This document shows, piece after piece, positions 48,335-56,707 of a DNA stretch of 64,000 bases. This DNA is from Shinella sp. SUS2 (GTDB lineage Bacteria; Pseudomonadota; Alphaproteobacteria; Rhizobiales; Rhizobiaceae). The position numbers were made by a program, and so were the translations under genes. The DNA lies in contig NZ_KQ410724.1 in assembly GCF_001262505.1 (NCBI RefSeq), forward strand, positions 124,001 to 188,000, written 5' to 3'. The notes beneath the pieces were generated by a model that was not told where the DNA came from, made no database searches, and was given only the letters and a program-made list of their open reading frames with translations. The stretch's first letter is position 1; the number at the start of each line of letters is the position of its first letter.

Positions 48335-48889
48335 ATGAAGACAGACGACGACACGCCGTTCTCCTACCTGGTCAAGGTGGGGCACATTTCCGCCAACCCG
48401 GTCGAGGTGACGATCAGCGCCAATGCCGAGGAGTGCGCCGGCCTTGCCGAGCTCTGGTCCGTGCTGGAGGTGAAGGCGCTTTCCGCCACCTTCCAGCTGC
48501 AGCGCTGGAAGCGCGACGGCGTGCGCCTCAAGGGCCGCGTCGTGGCGGATGTCGTGCAGGCCTGCGTCGTCACGCTCGACCCCGTCGAGGCGCATATCGA
48601 CGAGCCGGTCGAGGTGGTCTTCGTGCCCGAGGGCTCGAAGCTGGCGCGGCTTCCGGTTGCAAGCGAGACCGGCGAAATGCTGCTTGATCCCGATGGGCCG
48701 GATGCTCCGGAAATCTTCACGGGCGATACGATCGATGCCGGCGTGGTCGCCGCCGAACATGTCGCGCTTGCCATCGATCCTTATCCGCGCAAGTCCGACG
48801 TGGACTTTTCCGGCCATATCGAGAGCACGGACAAGGATGACAAAAAACCGTCGCCTTTTGCCGTTCTGAAGGACTGGAAAAAAGACTGA
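48335..48889 (+). CDS. DUF177 (YceD-like) protein
   Basis: A 184-residue protein of the DUF177/YceD family; homologues in other bacteria and plants act in 23S rRNA accumulation. The family cysteine is visible in VVADVVQACVVTLDPVEAHIDEPVEVVF and the C-terminus ends SPFAVLKDWKKD, a typical DUF177 ending (the family consensus is NPFAxLxxLK). It precedes plsX by 117 bases. The common YceD-RpmF-PlsX linkage is broken here: rpmF is absent. Confidence 0.9.
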   Translation: MKTDDDTPFSYLVKVGHISANPVEVTISANAEECAGLAELWSVLEVKALSATFQLQRWKRDGVRLKGRVVADVVQACVVTLDPVEAHIDEPVEVVFVPEGSKLARLPVASETGEMLLDPDGPDAPEIFTGDTIDAGVVAAEHVALAIDPYPRKSDVDFSGHIESTDKDDKKPSPFAVLKDWKKD

Positions 48890-49006
48890 ACGGCTCCTGA
48901 GGCGCCTGATAATTCAGTTGTGCCCCCGGCGAAAAGCGGTATTTTGACCGAATTCCGCCGCGGCAGCCCTCTGTCCCTGGAAAACAAGAATTAAGGCAAG
49001 ACACGC

Positions 49007-50065
49007 GTGGTCAGAATTTCCGTCGACGTCATGGGTGGCGATTTCGGCCCCAAGGTCGCTATCCCGGGCGCAGCCAAGGCTCTCGAGCGTCATCCCGAGA
49101 TCCGTTTTGTGCTTTTCGGCAATGCCGCCGAATGTGAGCCCCTTCTGGCGCAGCATCCCAAGCTGAAGGCCGCCAGCACCTTCCACCATTGCGACGTCGC
49201 CGTTGCCATGGACGAGAAGCCAAGCCAGGCGCTGCGCCGTGGCCGCGGAAAGTCCTCCATGTGGCAGGCGATCGATGCCGTTGCCAAGAACGAGGCCGAT
49301 GTTGCAGTCTCCGCTGGCAATACCGGCGCGCTGATGGCCATGTCGAAGTTCTGCCTGCGCATGATGGCCAATATCGAGCGCCCGGCGATCGCCGGCATCT
49401 GGCCGACCCTGAAGGGTGAGAGCATCGTTCTCGACATCGGCGCGACGATCGGCGCCGATGCGAACCAGCTTTTCGATTTCGCGCTGATGGGCGGCGCCAT
49501 GGCGCGCGCGCTGTTCGGGATCGACAAGCCGACGCTGGGCCTGCTCAATGTCGGCGTCGAGGAGATCAAGGGACAGGAAGAGGTGAAGGCTGCCGGCCAA
49601 CTCATCCGCGAGGCCAATTTCGACACGATTGACTATTACGGCTTCGTGGAAGGCGACGATATCGGTCGCGGCACGGTGGACGTGGTGGTCACGGAAGGTT
49701 TTGCCGGCAACATTGCGCTGAAGGCGGCCGAGGGCACGGCGCGGCAGATCGCCGAGTATCTGCGCGCGGCCATGTCGCGCACCTGGATGGCCAAACTCGG
49801 TTATATCCTCGCCAAGAGCGCCTTCGACCGGGTGCGCGAGAAGATGGACCCGCGCAAGGTGAATGGCGGCGTGTTCCTCGGTCTCAACGGCATCGTCATC
49901 AAGAGCCATGGCGGCACGGACGCCGAGGGCTTTGCCGCGGCTGTCGATGTCGGCTACGACATGGCCCGCAACGGCCTGAAGGACAAGATCGAAAAAGATT
50001 TGCAGAAGTATCATGCCGGCCGCCCCGTCGAAGGTGCCGCCCAGAGCATGAGCGACGAGGTATAG
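49007..50065 (+). CDS. plsX: Phosphate acyltransferase PlsX
   Basis: A 352-residue enzyme that makes acyl-phosphate from acyl-ACP at the start of phospholipid synthesis. Conserved motifs: [12 protein letters not shown] at the N-terminus, [11 protein letters not shown], and VEGDDIGRG. The start codon is GTG at 49007, after a purine-rich AAGGCAAG stretch; no ATG fits the family N-terminus. fabH follows after one base, the usual plsX-fabH operon. Confidence 0.97.
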   Translation: MVRISVDVMGGDFGPKVAIPGAAKALERHPEIRFVLFGNAAECEPLLAQHPKLKAASTFHHCDVAVAMDEKPSQALRRGRGKSSMWQAIDAVAKNEADVAVSAGNTGALMAMSKFCLRMMANIERPAIAGIWPTLKGESIVLDIGATIGADANQLFDFALMGGAMARALFGIDKPTLGLLNVGVEEIKGQEEVKAAGQLIREANFDTIDYYGFVEGDDIGRGTVDVVVTEGFAGNIALKAAEGTARQIAEYLRAAMSRTWMAKLGYILAKSAFDRVREKMDPRKVNGGVFLGLNGIVIKSHGGTDAEGFAAAVDVGYDMARNGLKDKIEKDLQKYHAGRPVEGAAQSMSDEV

Positions 50066-50066
50066 A

Positions 50067-51038
50067 ATGATTCGTTCAGTGGTCCGCGGTTTCGGAACGG
50101 CGCTTCCGAAGCGGGTACTTACCAATGCCGAGCTGGAAAGCATGGTCGACACGTCCGATGACTGGATCGTGCAGCGCACCGGCATTCGCCAGCGCTACAT
50201 CGCCGGCGAGGGCGAGACGACGGCGTCGCTCGGCGAAGGTGCCGCGCGTGCCGCTCTCGACAAGGCAGGCCTGACAGCGGCCGACATCGACCTCATCATC
50301 GTCGCCACCTCGACGCCGGACAACACGTTTCCCGCCACCGCCGTCAACATCCAGAACCGCCTCGGCATGCACCATGGCTTTGCCTTCGACGTGCAGGCCG
50401 TCTGTTCCGGCTTCGTCTATGCGGTGACGACCGCCGATGCCTATATCCGCGGCGGCCTTGCAAAACGCGTGCTTGTCATCGGTGCGGAGACCTTCTCGCG
50501 CATCCTCGACTGGACAGACCGCACGACCTGCGTGCTCTTCGGCGACGGCGCCGGCGCCATCGTGCTGGAGGCTGCGGAAGGGGCGGGCACCAACCAGGAC
50601 CGCGGCGTCCTGACGACGCAGCTGCGCTCCGACGGCGCGCACCGTGAGAAGCTTTATGTCGATGGCGGCCCGTCCACCACGGGTACGGTCGGGCATCTGC
50701 GCATGGAGGGCCGCGAGGTCTTCAAGCATGCGGTCGGCATGATCACCGACGTGGTCATCTCGTCCTTCGACGCGACGGGCTTCACCGCCGAGGATATCGA
50801 CTGGCTGGTGCCGCATCAGGCAAACAAGCGCATCATCGACGGTTCGGCCAAGAAACTCGGCATTCCCCTCGAAAAGGTCGTCGTCACCGTCGACCTGCAC
50901 GGCAACACCTCTGCCGCCTCGATCCCGCTGGCACTGGCTGCAGCGGCGAGCGACGGACGAATCAAGGACGGCGACCTCGTGCTGCTGGAAGCCATGGGCG
51001 GCGGCTTTACCTGGGGTGCAGTGCTGCTGCGCTGGTAG
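50067..51038 (+). CDS. fabH: 3-oxoacyl-[ACP] synthase III
   Basis: A 323-residue ketoacyl synthase that starts fatty acid elongation from acetyl-CoA and malonyl-ACP. The catalytic triad is visible: Cys in [13 protein letters not shown], His in VPHQANKRI, Asn in [10 protein letters not shown]. It follows plsX by one base, so it is co-transcribed. Confidence 0.98.
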   Translation: MIRSVVRGFGTALPKRVLTNAELESMVDTSDDWIVQRTGIRQRYIAGEGETTASLGEGAARAALDKAGLTAADIDLIIVATSTPDNTFPATAVNIQNRLGMHHGFAFDVQAVCSGFVYAVTTADAYIRGGLAKRVLVIGAETFSRILDWTDRTTCVLFGDGAGAIVLEAAEGAGTNQDRGVLTTQLRSDGAHREKLYVDGGPSTTGTVGHLRMEGREVFKHAVGMITDVVISSFDATGFTAEDIDWLVPHQANKRIIDGSAKKLGIPLEKVVVTVDLHGNTSAASIPLALAAAASDGRIKDGDLVLLEAMGGGFTWGAVLLRW

Positions 51039-51259
51039 CTGTTTCCAGCCGCCTTTCCCATGGAAGGGCGGCTTCCCGGCAAACGGACAGGGGCAATCTG
51101 CGGGCTTCGGCCTTCCTTTGTCGTGCCGAAGCGCCGGTTGGTGGCCGGGGAAACAGCCTCTCCCGCATCAGGGCGCAGGGCCGCTTGACCCGCGGGGGCA
51201 AGGACAATACTCTTCCGCCACGTAACCATAGGCTTTCAATGGGAAATCGGTGAGGAACG

Positions 51260-51598
51260 ATGAGCGGCAAGACGGTGACACGCGCAGATTTGGCCGAATC
51301 GGTTTTCCGGAAGGTCGGCCTTTCCAGGACCGAATCCGCAGAGCTCGTCGAAACCGTGATCGACGAGATCTGCAATGCCATCGTGCGGGGCGAGAGCGTG
51401 AAACTCTCCTCCTTCGCGACCTTCCAGGTGCGCGACAAGAACGAGCGCATCGGCCGTAACCCGAAGACCGGCGAGGAAGTGCCGATCTCGCCGCGCCGGG
51501 TGATGACCTTCAAGGCATCCAACGTGCTCAAGCAGCGGGTGCTGAAGTCCCATCTCTCGCGCAAGGCGAAACAGAAGCCGGCTTCGCCCGCTTCCTGA
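51260..51598 (+). CDS. ihfA: Integration host factor alpha subunit
   Basis: A 112-residue DNA-bending protein that pairs with IhfB and is used in recombination, replication and promoters. The HU/IHF signature [28 protein letters not shown] is intact. The C-terminus has a basic extension ([14 protein letters not shown]). The 221-base gap after fabH shows no gene and probably carries its promoter. The MerR-type gene that follows is a common partner. Confidence 0.96.
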   Translation: MSGKTVTRADLAESVFRKVGLSRTESAELVETVIDEICNAIVRGESVKLSSFATFQVRDKNERIGRNPKTGEEVPISPRRVMTFKASNVLKQRVLKSHLSRKAKQKPASPAS

Positions 51599-51725
51599 GC
51601 GATTTTCTGCCGATTGCCGGCGGTTCGGCAATTTGAAACTTGAATATCGTCCGGCAACCCGCTGAAATGCATACGATTCGGCAACGCTTTCGTTTGCCGT
51701 GCCACGCGCTTTCATCGAGGGTAGA

Positions 51726-52256
51726 ATGGACAAGAGTCCGGACGCGTTCCGCACCATCAGCGAGGTCGCCGACGATCTCGACCTGCCGCAGCATGTTTTG
51801 CGCTTCTGGGAGACGCGGTTCACGCAGATCAAGCCGATGAAGCGCGGCGGCGGGCGGCGCTACTATCGCCCCGAGGACGTTGATCTTCTCAAGGGCATCC
51901 GCCATCTCCTCTACGACCACGGCTACACGATCAAGGGCGTCCAGAAGCTCCTGAAGGTCAATGGCAACCGCTTCGTCGCCGCCATTGCCAGCGGGGACCT
52001 CGCGACCGTCGAGGCGCTCGCCGCGGCCAGCCACGAAGAGCCCACCCCGCCCAAGGCGGGCAATGACGAGGATCAGATCGTCGGCCGCGCCAAGGCACCG
52101 GCCAGCCGCCGCTTCTTCTCCTTCGTCGGCGGCGGGGACGATACGCCGGAAATCTCGATCGGCAAGACCAGCGTCGGCAAGGAAGACCGCGCGCTCCTGC
52201 AGGAAGCGCTTTACGATCTTCTGGAGTGCAAGCGCCTGCTCGATCAGGTGCGCTGA
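51726..52256 (+). CDS. MerR-family transcriptional regulator
   Basis: A 176-residue protein with an N-terminal MerR winged helix (about residues 10-80: [51 protein letters not shown]). The C-terminal half lacks cysteines or a known ligand domain and is enriched in acidic residues. It follows ihfA in many Proteobacteria; its regulon is unknown. It is the last chromosomal core gene before the integrated element. Confidence 0.92.
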   Translation: MDKSPDAFRTISEVADDLDLPQHVLRFWETRFTQIKPMKRGGGRRYYRPEDVDLLKGIRHLLYDHGYTIKGVQKLLKVNGNRFVAAIASGDLATVEALAAASHEEPTPPKAGNDEDQIVGRAKAPASRRFFSFVGGGDDTPEISIGKTSVGKEDRALLQEALYDLLECKRLLDQVR

Positions 52257-52519
52257 GCGCCGTTTCTCTACCGCGGGCCGTTGTAAGGTGGGGCGTTCCG
52301 CGTCCTGCTGCTGACAGCAGGCCTGTGTGCACCGAGGCATGCACGCAGCCGAGTCGTCGTCCTTGGAATCCGCTCCTTTCACGTCGGGTTTGTAGCGGCG
52401 CCCATAGCCGTATCGAAAGAGGCGTGGCGCGCGGGTATGCATCGGCTTGTCATTGCTACGGGCACGAACCGCGCAGCTCACACGCCTCAGCACCAGTCAC
52501 TGATCGACGAGAGGCCGCA

Positions 52520-52738
52520 TCAATCCCGCTGCTGCACGGGCTCCCAGCCGCGCACGAAGCCGCGGCCCATCGCCGAACGGGTCAGTGCGAGCTGGCGCCG
52601 GAGATGCGCGCAGTCGGCAAGCAGCGTCGCGATCGTCGCATGTGCATCGCCATCATGCCAGGCGAGGGCGGCGCATACGGCGTCATCCCCGCTTTCCGGC
52701 GGTTCCATTGGTGCTTCGTACTCGGGAAGCGGTCGCAC
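52520..52738 (-). CDS. Small protein of a rhizobial SOS-box-associated family
   Basis: A 72-residue protein (from GTG at 52738, 8 bases after AGGAG; an in-frame GTG at 52762 would add 8 residues). It contains AWHDGDAHATIATLLADCAHLRRQL and ends in MGRGFVRGWEPVQ. I recognise this ending pattern from short unnamed Rhizobiaceae proteins but cannot give a function. An SOS box lies 69 bases upstream on the same promoter side, so damage induction is likely. Confidence 0.62.
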   Translation of the reverse strand: MRPLPEYEAPMEPPESGDDAVCAALAWHDGDAHATIATLLADCAHLRRQLALTRSAMGRGFVRGWEPVQQRD

Positions 52739-52806
52739 GTCGGTATTCTCCTGTGGTGACACAGCAAGTCGGGGACTTTTGGGGTCGGGTGAAAGTTCTT
52801 CTGTTT

Positions 52807-52821
52807 GTTCCTATTATGTTC
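52807..52821 (-). promoter_or_regulatory. LexA (SOS) box, alphaproteobacterial type
   Basis: On the plus strand GTTC-CTATTAT-GTTC, an exact GTTC-N7-GTTC direct repeat, which is the LexA site of alphaproteobacteria. It lies 69 bases from the start of the leftward small gene. The CATAAT on the minus strand inside it could be the -10 element, so LexA would block the promoter directly. Confidence 0.72.
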
Positions 52822-52861
52822 TCATGCGCTGCAGAGTCAAGCGCACAAACACGAGAGGCCG

Positions 52862-52990
52862 CAAAAGGAAAAGGCCCCGCACAGTGGCGGGGCAAACAAG
52901 CGTCACGCTTGGCTCTCAGTGACGCGGGGGAGTGCTCGCAAATGACAAGCGAGCAAGGGCACCATAAGACTTTCGTCTAATGTCGGGGAA
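52862..52990 (-). ncRNA. Candidate small RNA with three stem-loops and a terminator
   Basis: Read on the minus strand, three perfect 7-bp stems follow one another: 52955-52933 (TGCTCGC/GCGAGCA, 9-base loop), 52925-52900 (GCGTCAC/GTGACGC, 12-base loop) and 52893-52874 (GCCCCGC/GCGGGGC, 6-base loop), the last followed by CTTTTCCTTTT. There is no convincing protein gene that this terminator could serve. The 5' end is not defined; a start near 52990 is a guess. I do not recognise the RNA family. Confidence 0.5.
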
Positions 52991-53252
52991 GGTCTGATTC
53001 GGCGTTTCCGGTACGGTTGTGAAAAAAATTGCACTTTTCGGTGTTTAGGTCGGCGACAAGCCAACAGTGGGAAGGGCGCGGCTGATCGTCTTCGCGGGCC
53101 GCCGTCCCGGCATGGTCCGGGAATGCATGGCATTTTCCGCGGAGTTTTCTGACCGTGTGGTTCCTGCTGCGAGACATTTGTCCACTTTCGTCCCTGCCAC
53201 CTATTTTTTGGCTTGCATCCAAGTGCCCGAGACTATAGGGGTTTCCGCGGTC

Positions 53253-53291
53253 CGGAATGTAGCGCAGCCCGGTAGCGCACTTGACTGGGGG
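53253..53291 (+). tRNA. 5' half of tRNA-Pro(GGG), interrupted after the anticodon loop (attL)
   Basis: The 39 bases fold as acceptor 5' strand CGGAATG, D-arm GCGC-AGCCCGGTA-GCGC, and anticodon 5' stem CTTGA with loop CTGGGGG (anticodon GGG). The expected 3' strand TCAAG, T-arm and acceptor 3' end are missing: the next bases are AAGTTGTCC. The integrase stop is 11 bases further. I interpret this as the left attachment site of the prophage, with the complete tRNA expected at the right end. Confidence 0.75.
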
Positions 53292-53301
53292 AAGTTGTCC
53301 C

Positions 53302-54423
53302 TCATTCGGATTTTCTCCCTTTCGCCAATTGGTTAGCAGTGCCATCAGCGCCCTTCGTGGCGTTTTCCGTGGCGTTTTGTACCGCGACGGCATCCAGCGC
53401 ATTTCGGATGTCGTCGTCGACCGCGTGCGCATATTTCGTCGTGGTGGCGATATCCTTATGGCCTAGCAGGTTTTGCACGACGCGCAGGTTCGAGGCGCGC
53501 AGCACGCGTGTCGCCGCCGTATGCCGTGTATCGTGAAACCGAAAGTTGCTGACGCCGGCTCTCGGGACTGCGCGGCGCATGGCCGTTTTCAGGCCAGCCT
53601 CGGTGAGGGGATATCGCTCTCCCTTGATCAGTTTCCGCGGCTTCAGCGTACGCTTCGCCACGTAGGTGAAGACTTTCGTCTCGTGATGATTGCGGTTCGA
53701 CCAAAGCAGGTCGAAGACCGCCTGCGACATCGGGATCGTCCGCGTCTTATTGCCTTTGCCGGTCACGGTGAAACGCTTCGAGAAGAAATCCACGCGTGAC
53801 CATTCAAGGCCCAGGATCTCCATTCGCCGGCACCCCGTAAGAAATGCAAACCGAACGGCATCGTCGTAGCCGCGCTCCAGCTCATCCATGATGGCTGCCT
53901 CTTCACCCACCGAGGCCTCGCGAACGCGCTCCTGATTCTCCTGGAGCAGGTGATCGCCCCATTTTATGCGCTGCACCTTCTGATCCCAAACGTCCGCCGC
54001 GCGCTTCAGAACGGCGCGAAGCGGCTGTGTAACGCTGCGATTGACCGTCGCTGCGGAAGGGGACTTACCGTTCTCGTCCGGCAGGCGTCGCCGTGTGATC
54101 ACGCGCGCCACGTCCGCGCTCCGGATCGATGCGATATATGTGTTCTTGCCCAGGGCGCCTTCGAGCCACGCGAGGTTCTTCAGCGTGGTCTCGTCGTTGA
54201 CGTGGTGCTGGCCGACCTCTTCCCAGTACTTGCCGATAGCGATGCCGACGGTCATTGGGCCCGCGGCCTGCTCGGCTAGCTTTTTGGCGATCTGGCGCTG
54301 TTGCTGCTCGAACTTTTCTGCTTCGCGCTTAGTTTTGCAGCCAGTATTTCCTGAATATCGAGCACCTTTAAGCCGGAAGTCGTAGCTGTACGTTTCGGAG
54401 TCGGCTCGCTTGTAGACAGGCAT
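53302..54423 (-). CDS. int: Tyrosine-type phage integrase
   Basis: A 373-residue site-specific recombinase. The catalytic residues are visible: Arg in TGCRRMEIL (about residue 198), the beta-hairpin Lys region TGKGNKTRTIP, HDTRHTAATR (about 297-306), LLGHKDIATT (His about 322) and the nucleophile Tyr in TTTKYAH (about 331). The N-terminal half holds the arm-binding and core-binding (SAM-like) domains. Its 5' end is overlapped by the excisionase-like gene. It would integrate the element at the tRNA-Pro gene. Confidence 0.95.
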   Translation of the reverse strand: MPVYKRADSETYSYDFRLKGARYSGNTGCKTKREAEKFEQQQRQIAKKLAEQAAGPMTVGIAIGKYWEEVGQHHVNDETTLKNLAWLEGALGKNTYIASIRSADVARVITRRRLPDENGKSPSAATVNRSVTQPLRAVLKRAADVWDQKVQRIKWGDHLLQENQERVREASVGEEAAIMDELERGYDDAVRFAFLTGCRRMEILGLEWSRVDFFSKRFTVTGKGNKTRTIPMSQAVFDLLWSNRNHHETKVFTYVAKRTLKPRKLIKGERYPLTEAGLKTAMRRAVPRAGVSNFRFHDTRHTAATRVLRASNLRVVQNLLGHKDIATTTKYAHAVDDDIRNALDAVAVQNATENATKGADGTANQLAKGRKSE

Positions 54424-54602
54424 GTCGTGATCCGTCGCTGTGCTTTGAATGTCTCGATATCGATAGGGTCATAGCGCCGGGCAGGGCGGTCGGCCTTCCC
54501 GACATTGATGTATGGCAAGCTGCCATCTGCGCTCAGCGCGTGCAACTGCTTGGTCGAAATGCCAAGCTCGGCCGCAGCGTCAACGGGCTTCATCAGGGGC
54601 AT
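54276..54602 (-). CDS. Excisionase-like helix-turn-helix protein
   Basis: A 108-residue protein whose first 60 residues form a MerR/HTH_17-type domain (MKPVDAAAELGISTKQLHALSADGSLPY ... RRYDPIDIETF), as in phage excisionases. The remainder is low-complexity and overlaps the integrase start by 148 bases in another frame. GGGAGGGAA precedes the start. It is likely the directionality factor for Int; a role as a small regulator is possible. Confidence 0.75.
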   Translation of the reverse strand: MPLMKPVDAAAELGISTKQLHALSADGSLPYINVGKADRPARRYDPIDIETFKAQRRITTCLSTSEPTPKRTATTSGLKVLDIQEILAAKLSAKQKSSSSNSARSPKS

Positions 54603-54853
54603 GGTTCCCTCCCGTTCGTGCTTGGGGTGGGGTTCTCGACAATCGAGATGACGTACGGATCAAACGCGCCGCCGCCGGGGGTGCTGTCCGGTATTTTGAC
54701 GGTAACCAGCGCTCGCTTACCGAACTCGCGAGCCTTCGCGTCATCTTCGCGGCTGGTGCCGTAGGCTCGGATGATCCGCCCGTCTGGATGACGAACGTCG
54801 ATATTCCTGCACATGGTGATCCAGACCAGCGGACCGGTGAAGGTTTCAGCCAT
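54593..54853 (-). CDS. Hypothetical phage protein
   Basis: An 86-residue protein starting at 54853 (MAETFTGPLVWITMCRNIDV). Beta-rich, with no recognised domain. It overlaps the upstream nuclease-like gene by 8 bases and the excisionase-like gene by 10, in the leftward operon. Confidence 0.65.
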   Translation of the reverse strand: MAETFTGPLVWITMCRNIDVRHPDGRIIRAYGTSREDDAKAREFGKRALVTVKIPDSTPGGGAFDPYVISIVENPTPSTNGREPCP

Positions 54854-55667
54854 GGTCGGCGCCCTTTGTTGCTGGGGCGTCCACCATGCGGGCGATGTCA
54901 TCGATCGCGTCCGCCGCGGTTCTGAGGCGCGTAGCTAGGGGCGTATAGCCGTGTGACCCGCATTCGCTGAGAACGCGTGCGGCGCGGCCAAGAGCGGCGT
55001 GGTGAATGCCCCAGCTCGCTAAACTGTCCGCGCCGAAAGCCGCCTCGAATTCAGCTATGCTCTCCGCCTTCTTTTCGAGATGGGCCGTGCGCCTCTTGGC
55101 GGCTTCCTCGATGTCACGCGAGCGGCTTTCACGGAACTTCTCGATTTCCTGATGGGCGGTGTCGCGTGCCTGGCGCGTGGCCTCATTCACCATGAGGCGC
55201 ATCATATCGTCAGCGCGGCGCAGGAGCGCGGCAAGGAATGGCCGGGTGATGGGCTCCGGGTCGTTCTTGGCAGCTTCGCGGATCGTCTTCCACGACTTGC
55301 CGTCATACTCCCTAAGACCCCATGCCGGCGGCAGGTCTGAGAGATCGTCGACCACGCCGGGCGTTGTGTGGATATACCAACGGTCGCAGTAGCGAGCGAT
55401 CGCCTCGGCTTTTTTCGGGTCTGCTGCTTCGCGTTTCCAGTCGGATCGGCTGACCTTGATCTCGACGCCATGAAGTTCGAGGCCGCGCGACGGCCACAGC
55501 GACATGATGACGGCGTCGGCATAGCGCTTCGCAGAGGCGCCGGTGACATTGGAGACTTCCCACATGATCGCATATTCTGGCTCGGTCCACCGCTTGGACA
55601 TGCCGAGCCGGATATCTGACGATGTAAGACGAACCGGCTTTGCCGGCGGCGTGAGGAGGTCAGCCAT
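54846..55667 (-). CDS. Phage protein with putative PD-(D/E)XK nuclease core
   Basis: A 273-residue protein. The N-terminal half contains AKRYADAVIMSLWPSRGLELHGVEIKVSRSDW, where Asp (about residue 51) and Glu-x-Lys (about 69-71) are spaced as in PD-(D/E)XK/MmcB-like nucleases. The C-terminal half is a long charged coiled coil (about residues 160-210). It could process DNA during phage recombination. The nuclease assignment is inferred from motif spacing only. Confidence 0.6.
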   Translation of the reverse strand: MADLLTPPAKPVRLTSSDIRLGMSKRWTEPEYAIMWEVSNVTGASAKRYADAVIMSLWPSRGLELHGVEIKVSRSDWKREAADPKKAEAIARYCDRWYIHTTPGVVDDLSDLPPAWGLREYDGKSWKTIREAAKNDPEPITRPFLAALLRRADDMMRLMVNEATRQARDTAHQEIEKFRESRSRDIEEAAKRRTAHLEKKAESIAEFEAAFGADSLASWGIHHAALGRAARVLSECGSHGYTPLATRLRTAADAIDDIARMVDAPATKGADHG

Positions 55668-55703
55668 CGGCGCGGTCCTTCGATTTTGTTTTGGAGCCAG
55701 GCA

Positions 55704-55946
55704 TCATCGCGCAGCCTCCAGAAGCCCGGCCCGGCCGGCCTCGACCAGCGCGAAGATCTGCTCGCCGATGAGGCCGGCAACTTCGAGGGCTTCTTCGCGG
55801 GTCGGGGCGCCGTCGTTGATCGAGCAGGCCATGATGCTCACCATCGCGGGGAATGCGTCGGCGTATTCGCAGCCCTGCAGGACGGCCGACAGGGCGCGGG
55901 CGATATCGGCCTGGTGGTCGGTGAGGATCCGGTGCTTCTCAGGCAT
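55704..55946 (-). CDS. Hypothetical phage protein
   Basis: An 80-residue helical protein with no recognised domain. It overlaps the upstream 56-residue gene by 8 bases, so it is translated as part of the leftward operon. Confidence 0.6.
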   Translation of the reverse strand: MPEKHRILTDHQADIARALSAVLQGCEYADAFPAMVSIMACSINDGAPTREEALEVAGLIGEQIFALVEAGRAGLLEAAR

Positions 55947-56109
55947 CGCGTTTTTCCTCGCGTACCAGCTTGATCTTTTTCACGAAGCTGCCGGGGCGGC
56001 CTTTGCGGGCGTCACGCTCGGCGATGAGGCTGTTTGCCGCGCTGATATCGACGCTGGTGCCGTCGTGGAAATGGACGCGGAAGATGGGCGTTGCGGCGGT
56101 ATCGCTCAT
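55939..56109 (-). CDS. Hypothetical small phage protein
   Basis: A 56-residue protein (MSDTAATPIFRVHFHDGTSV ... REEKRDA) with a basic C-terminus (KGRPGSFVKKIKLVREEK), possibly nucleic-acid-binding. The start overlaps the upstream gene's stop (ATGA), and its stop overlaps the next start; the coupling supports its being real. Confidence 0.65.
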   Translation of the reverse strand: MSDTAATPIFRVHFHDGTSVDISAANSLIAERDARKGRPGSFVKKIKLVREEKRDA

Positions 56110-56438
56110 CGCGCAGCCTCCGCCAGCATGTTGCGCTGCATGGTCGTGCCGGGCAGCGTGATCGGGCGGAGATTGCTGCCGCCGGTCTTGTGCGAATAAT
56201 TCTTCCAGACGACGATATAGCCGCGCGCGGTCGCCCGGCGCTGGAAATCATTGTCTCTCAGCCAGCCTTCACGTCGGGGTGCGACGAAATGATAGATATC
56301 GGCCTCGTCTTCACCGACTACCTTGCCGATCTCCGCCATGGGCGCGCCAGAGAGATAGAGTCGGCGGATGGTGGCCTCGGTGGCTGCGTCAATGCGGCCG
56401 GAAAGCGAAGGCCGGCCGGCCTGCTTGATAAAGCCCAT
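56106..56438 (-). CDS. Phage protein with HTH-like N-terminus
   Basis: A 110-residue protein. Residues about 10-50 (LSGRIDAATEATIRRLYLSGAPMAEIGKVVGEDEADIYHFV) look like a resolvase/Hin-type helix-turn-helix. The C-terminus is basic. Overlaps both neighbours by 1-4 bases. Function unknown. Confidence 0.6.
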   Translation of the reverse strand: MGFIKQAGRPSLSGRIDAATEATIRRLYLSGAPMAEIGKVVGEDEADIYHFVAPRREGWLRDNDFQRRATARGYIVVWKNYSHKTGGSNLRPITLPGTTMQRNMLAEAAR

Positions 56439-56644
56439 CACAGTGCCTCCTGCGGCAGGAGGGCCGGGTGCAGCACGCCCATGCCATGGGCGGGATCCGC
56501 ATCGGGCGTGGAGGCGAAAAAGGCATGGCCGGCTTCGGCGATGGCAAGCTCTGCAAGCTGCTCGATCGGCCGGTCGTACAGTTCCGATGCGGCGCGGTAG
56601 CGCGCTTCGGTCGCGGCGTCGAGCATGAGGGTAATCTGTGTCAT
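56438..56644 (-). CDS. Hypothetical small phage protein
   Basis: A 68-residue protein, acidic and alanine-rich, beginning MTQITLMLDAATEARY; its N-terminal strand-helix layout recalls ribbon-helix-helix proteins, but this is weak. Overlaps the next gene by 1 base. Confidence 0.55.
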   Translation of the reverse strand: MTQITLMLDAATEARYRAASELYDRPIEQLAELAIAEAGHAFFASTPDADPAHGMGVLHPALLPQEAL

Positions 56645-56707
56645 GGTCGGATCTCGGCGAGGATGAGTGATAGGGGCGGCCGAAGCCGCCCCTCGTCGGT
56701 TCGTGGT

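Larger units (their letters stand above)
52257..53252. other. Gene-poor accessory stretch between merR and the tRNA-Pro fragment
   Basis: About 1 kb containing one small leftward gene (52520-52738) with an SOS box, a candidate small RNA on the minus strand (about 52862-52990), and AT-rich sequence that leads to the tRNA gene. The first 260 bases hold a hairpin CCTGCTG-CTGA-CAGCAGG at 52304-52321 without a T-run. No other gene is convincing. Confidence 0.5.

Noticed and set aside
52304..52321. Hairpin CCTGCTG-CTGA-CAGCAGG as the merR terminator
   Set aside because: There is no following T-run; it could be a stem by chance or an RNA-processing site, so I do not list it as a terminator.
52903..53432. 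Minus-strand frames of 76 and 151 codons left of the integrase
   Set aside because: They run through the tRNA fragment and the sRNA candidate and have no ribosome site or recognisable domain.
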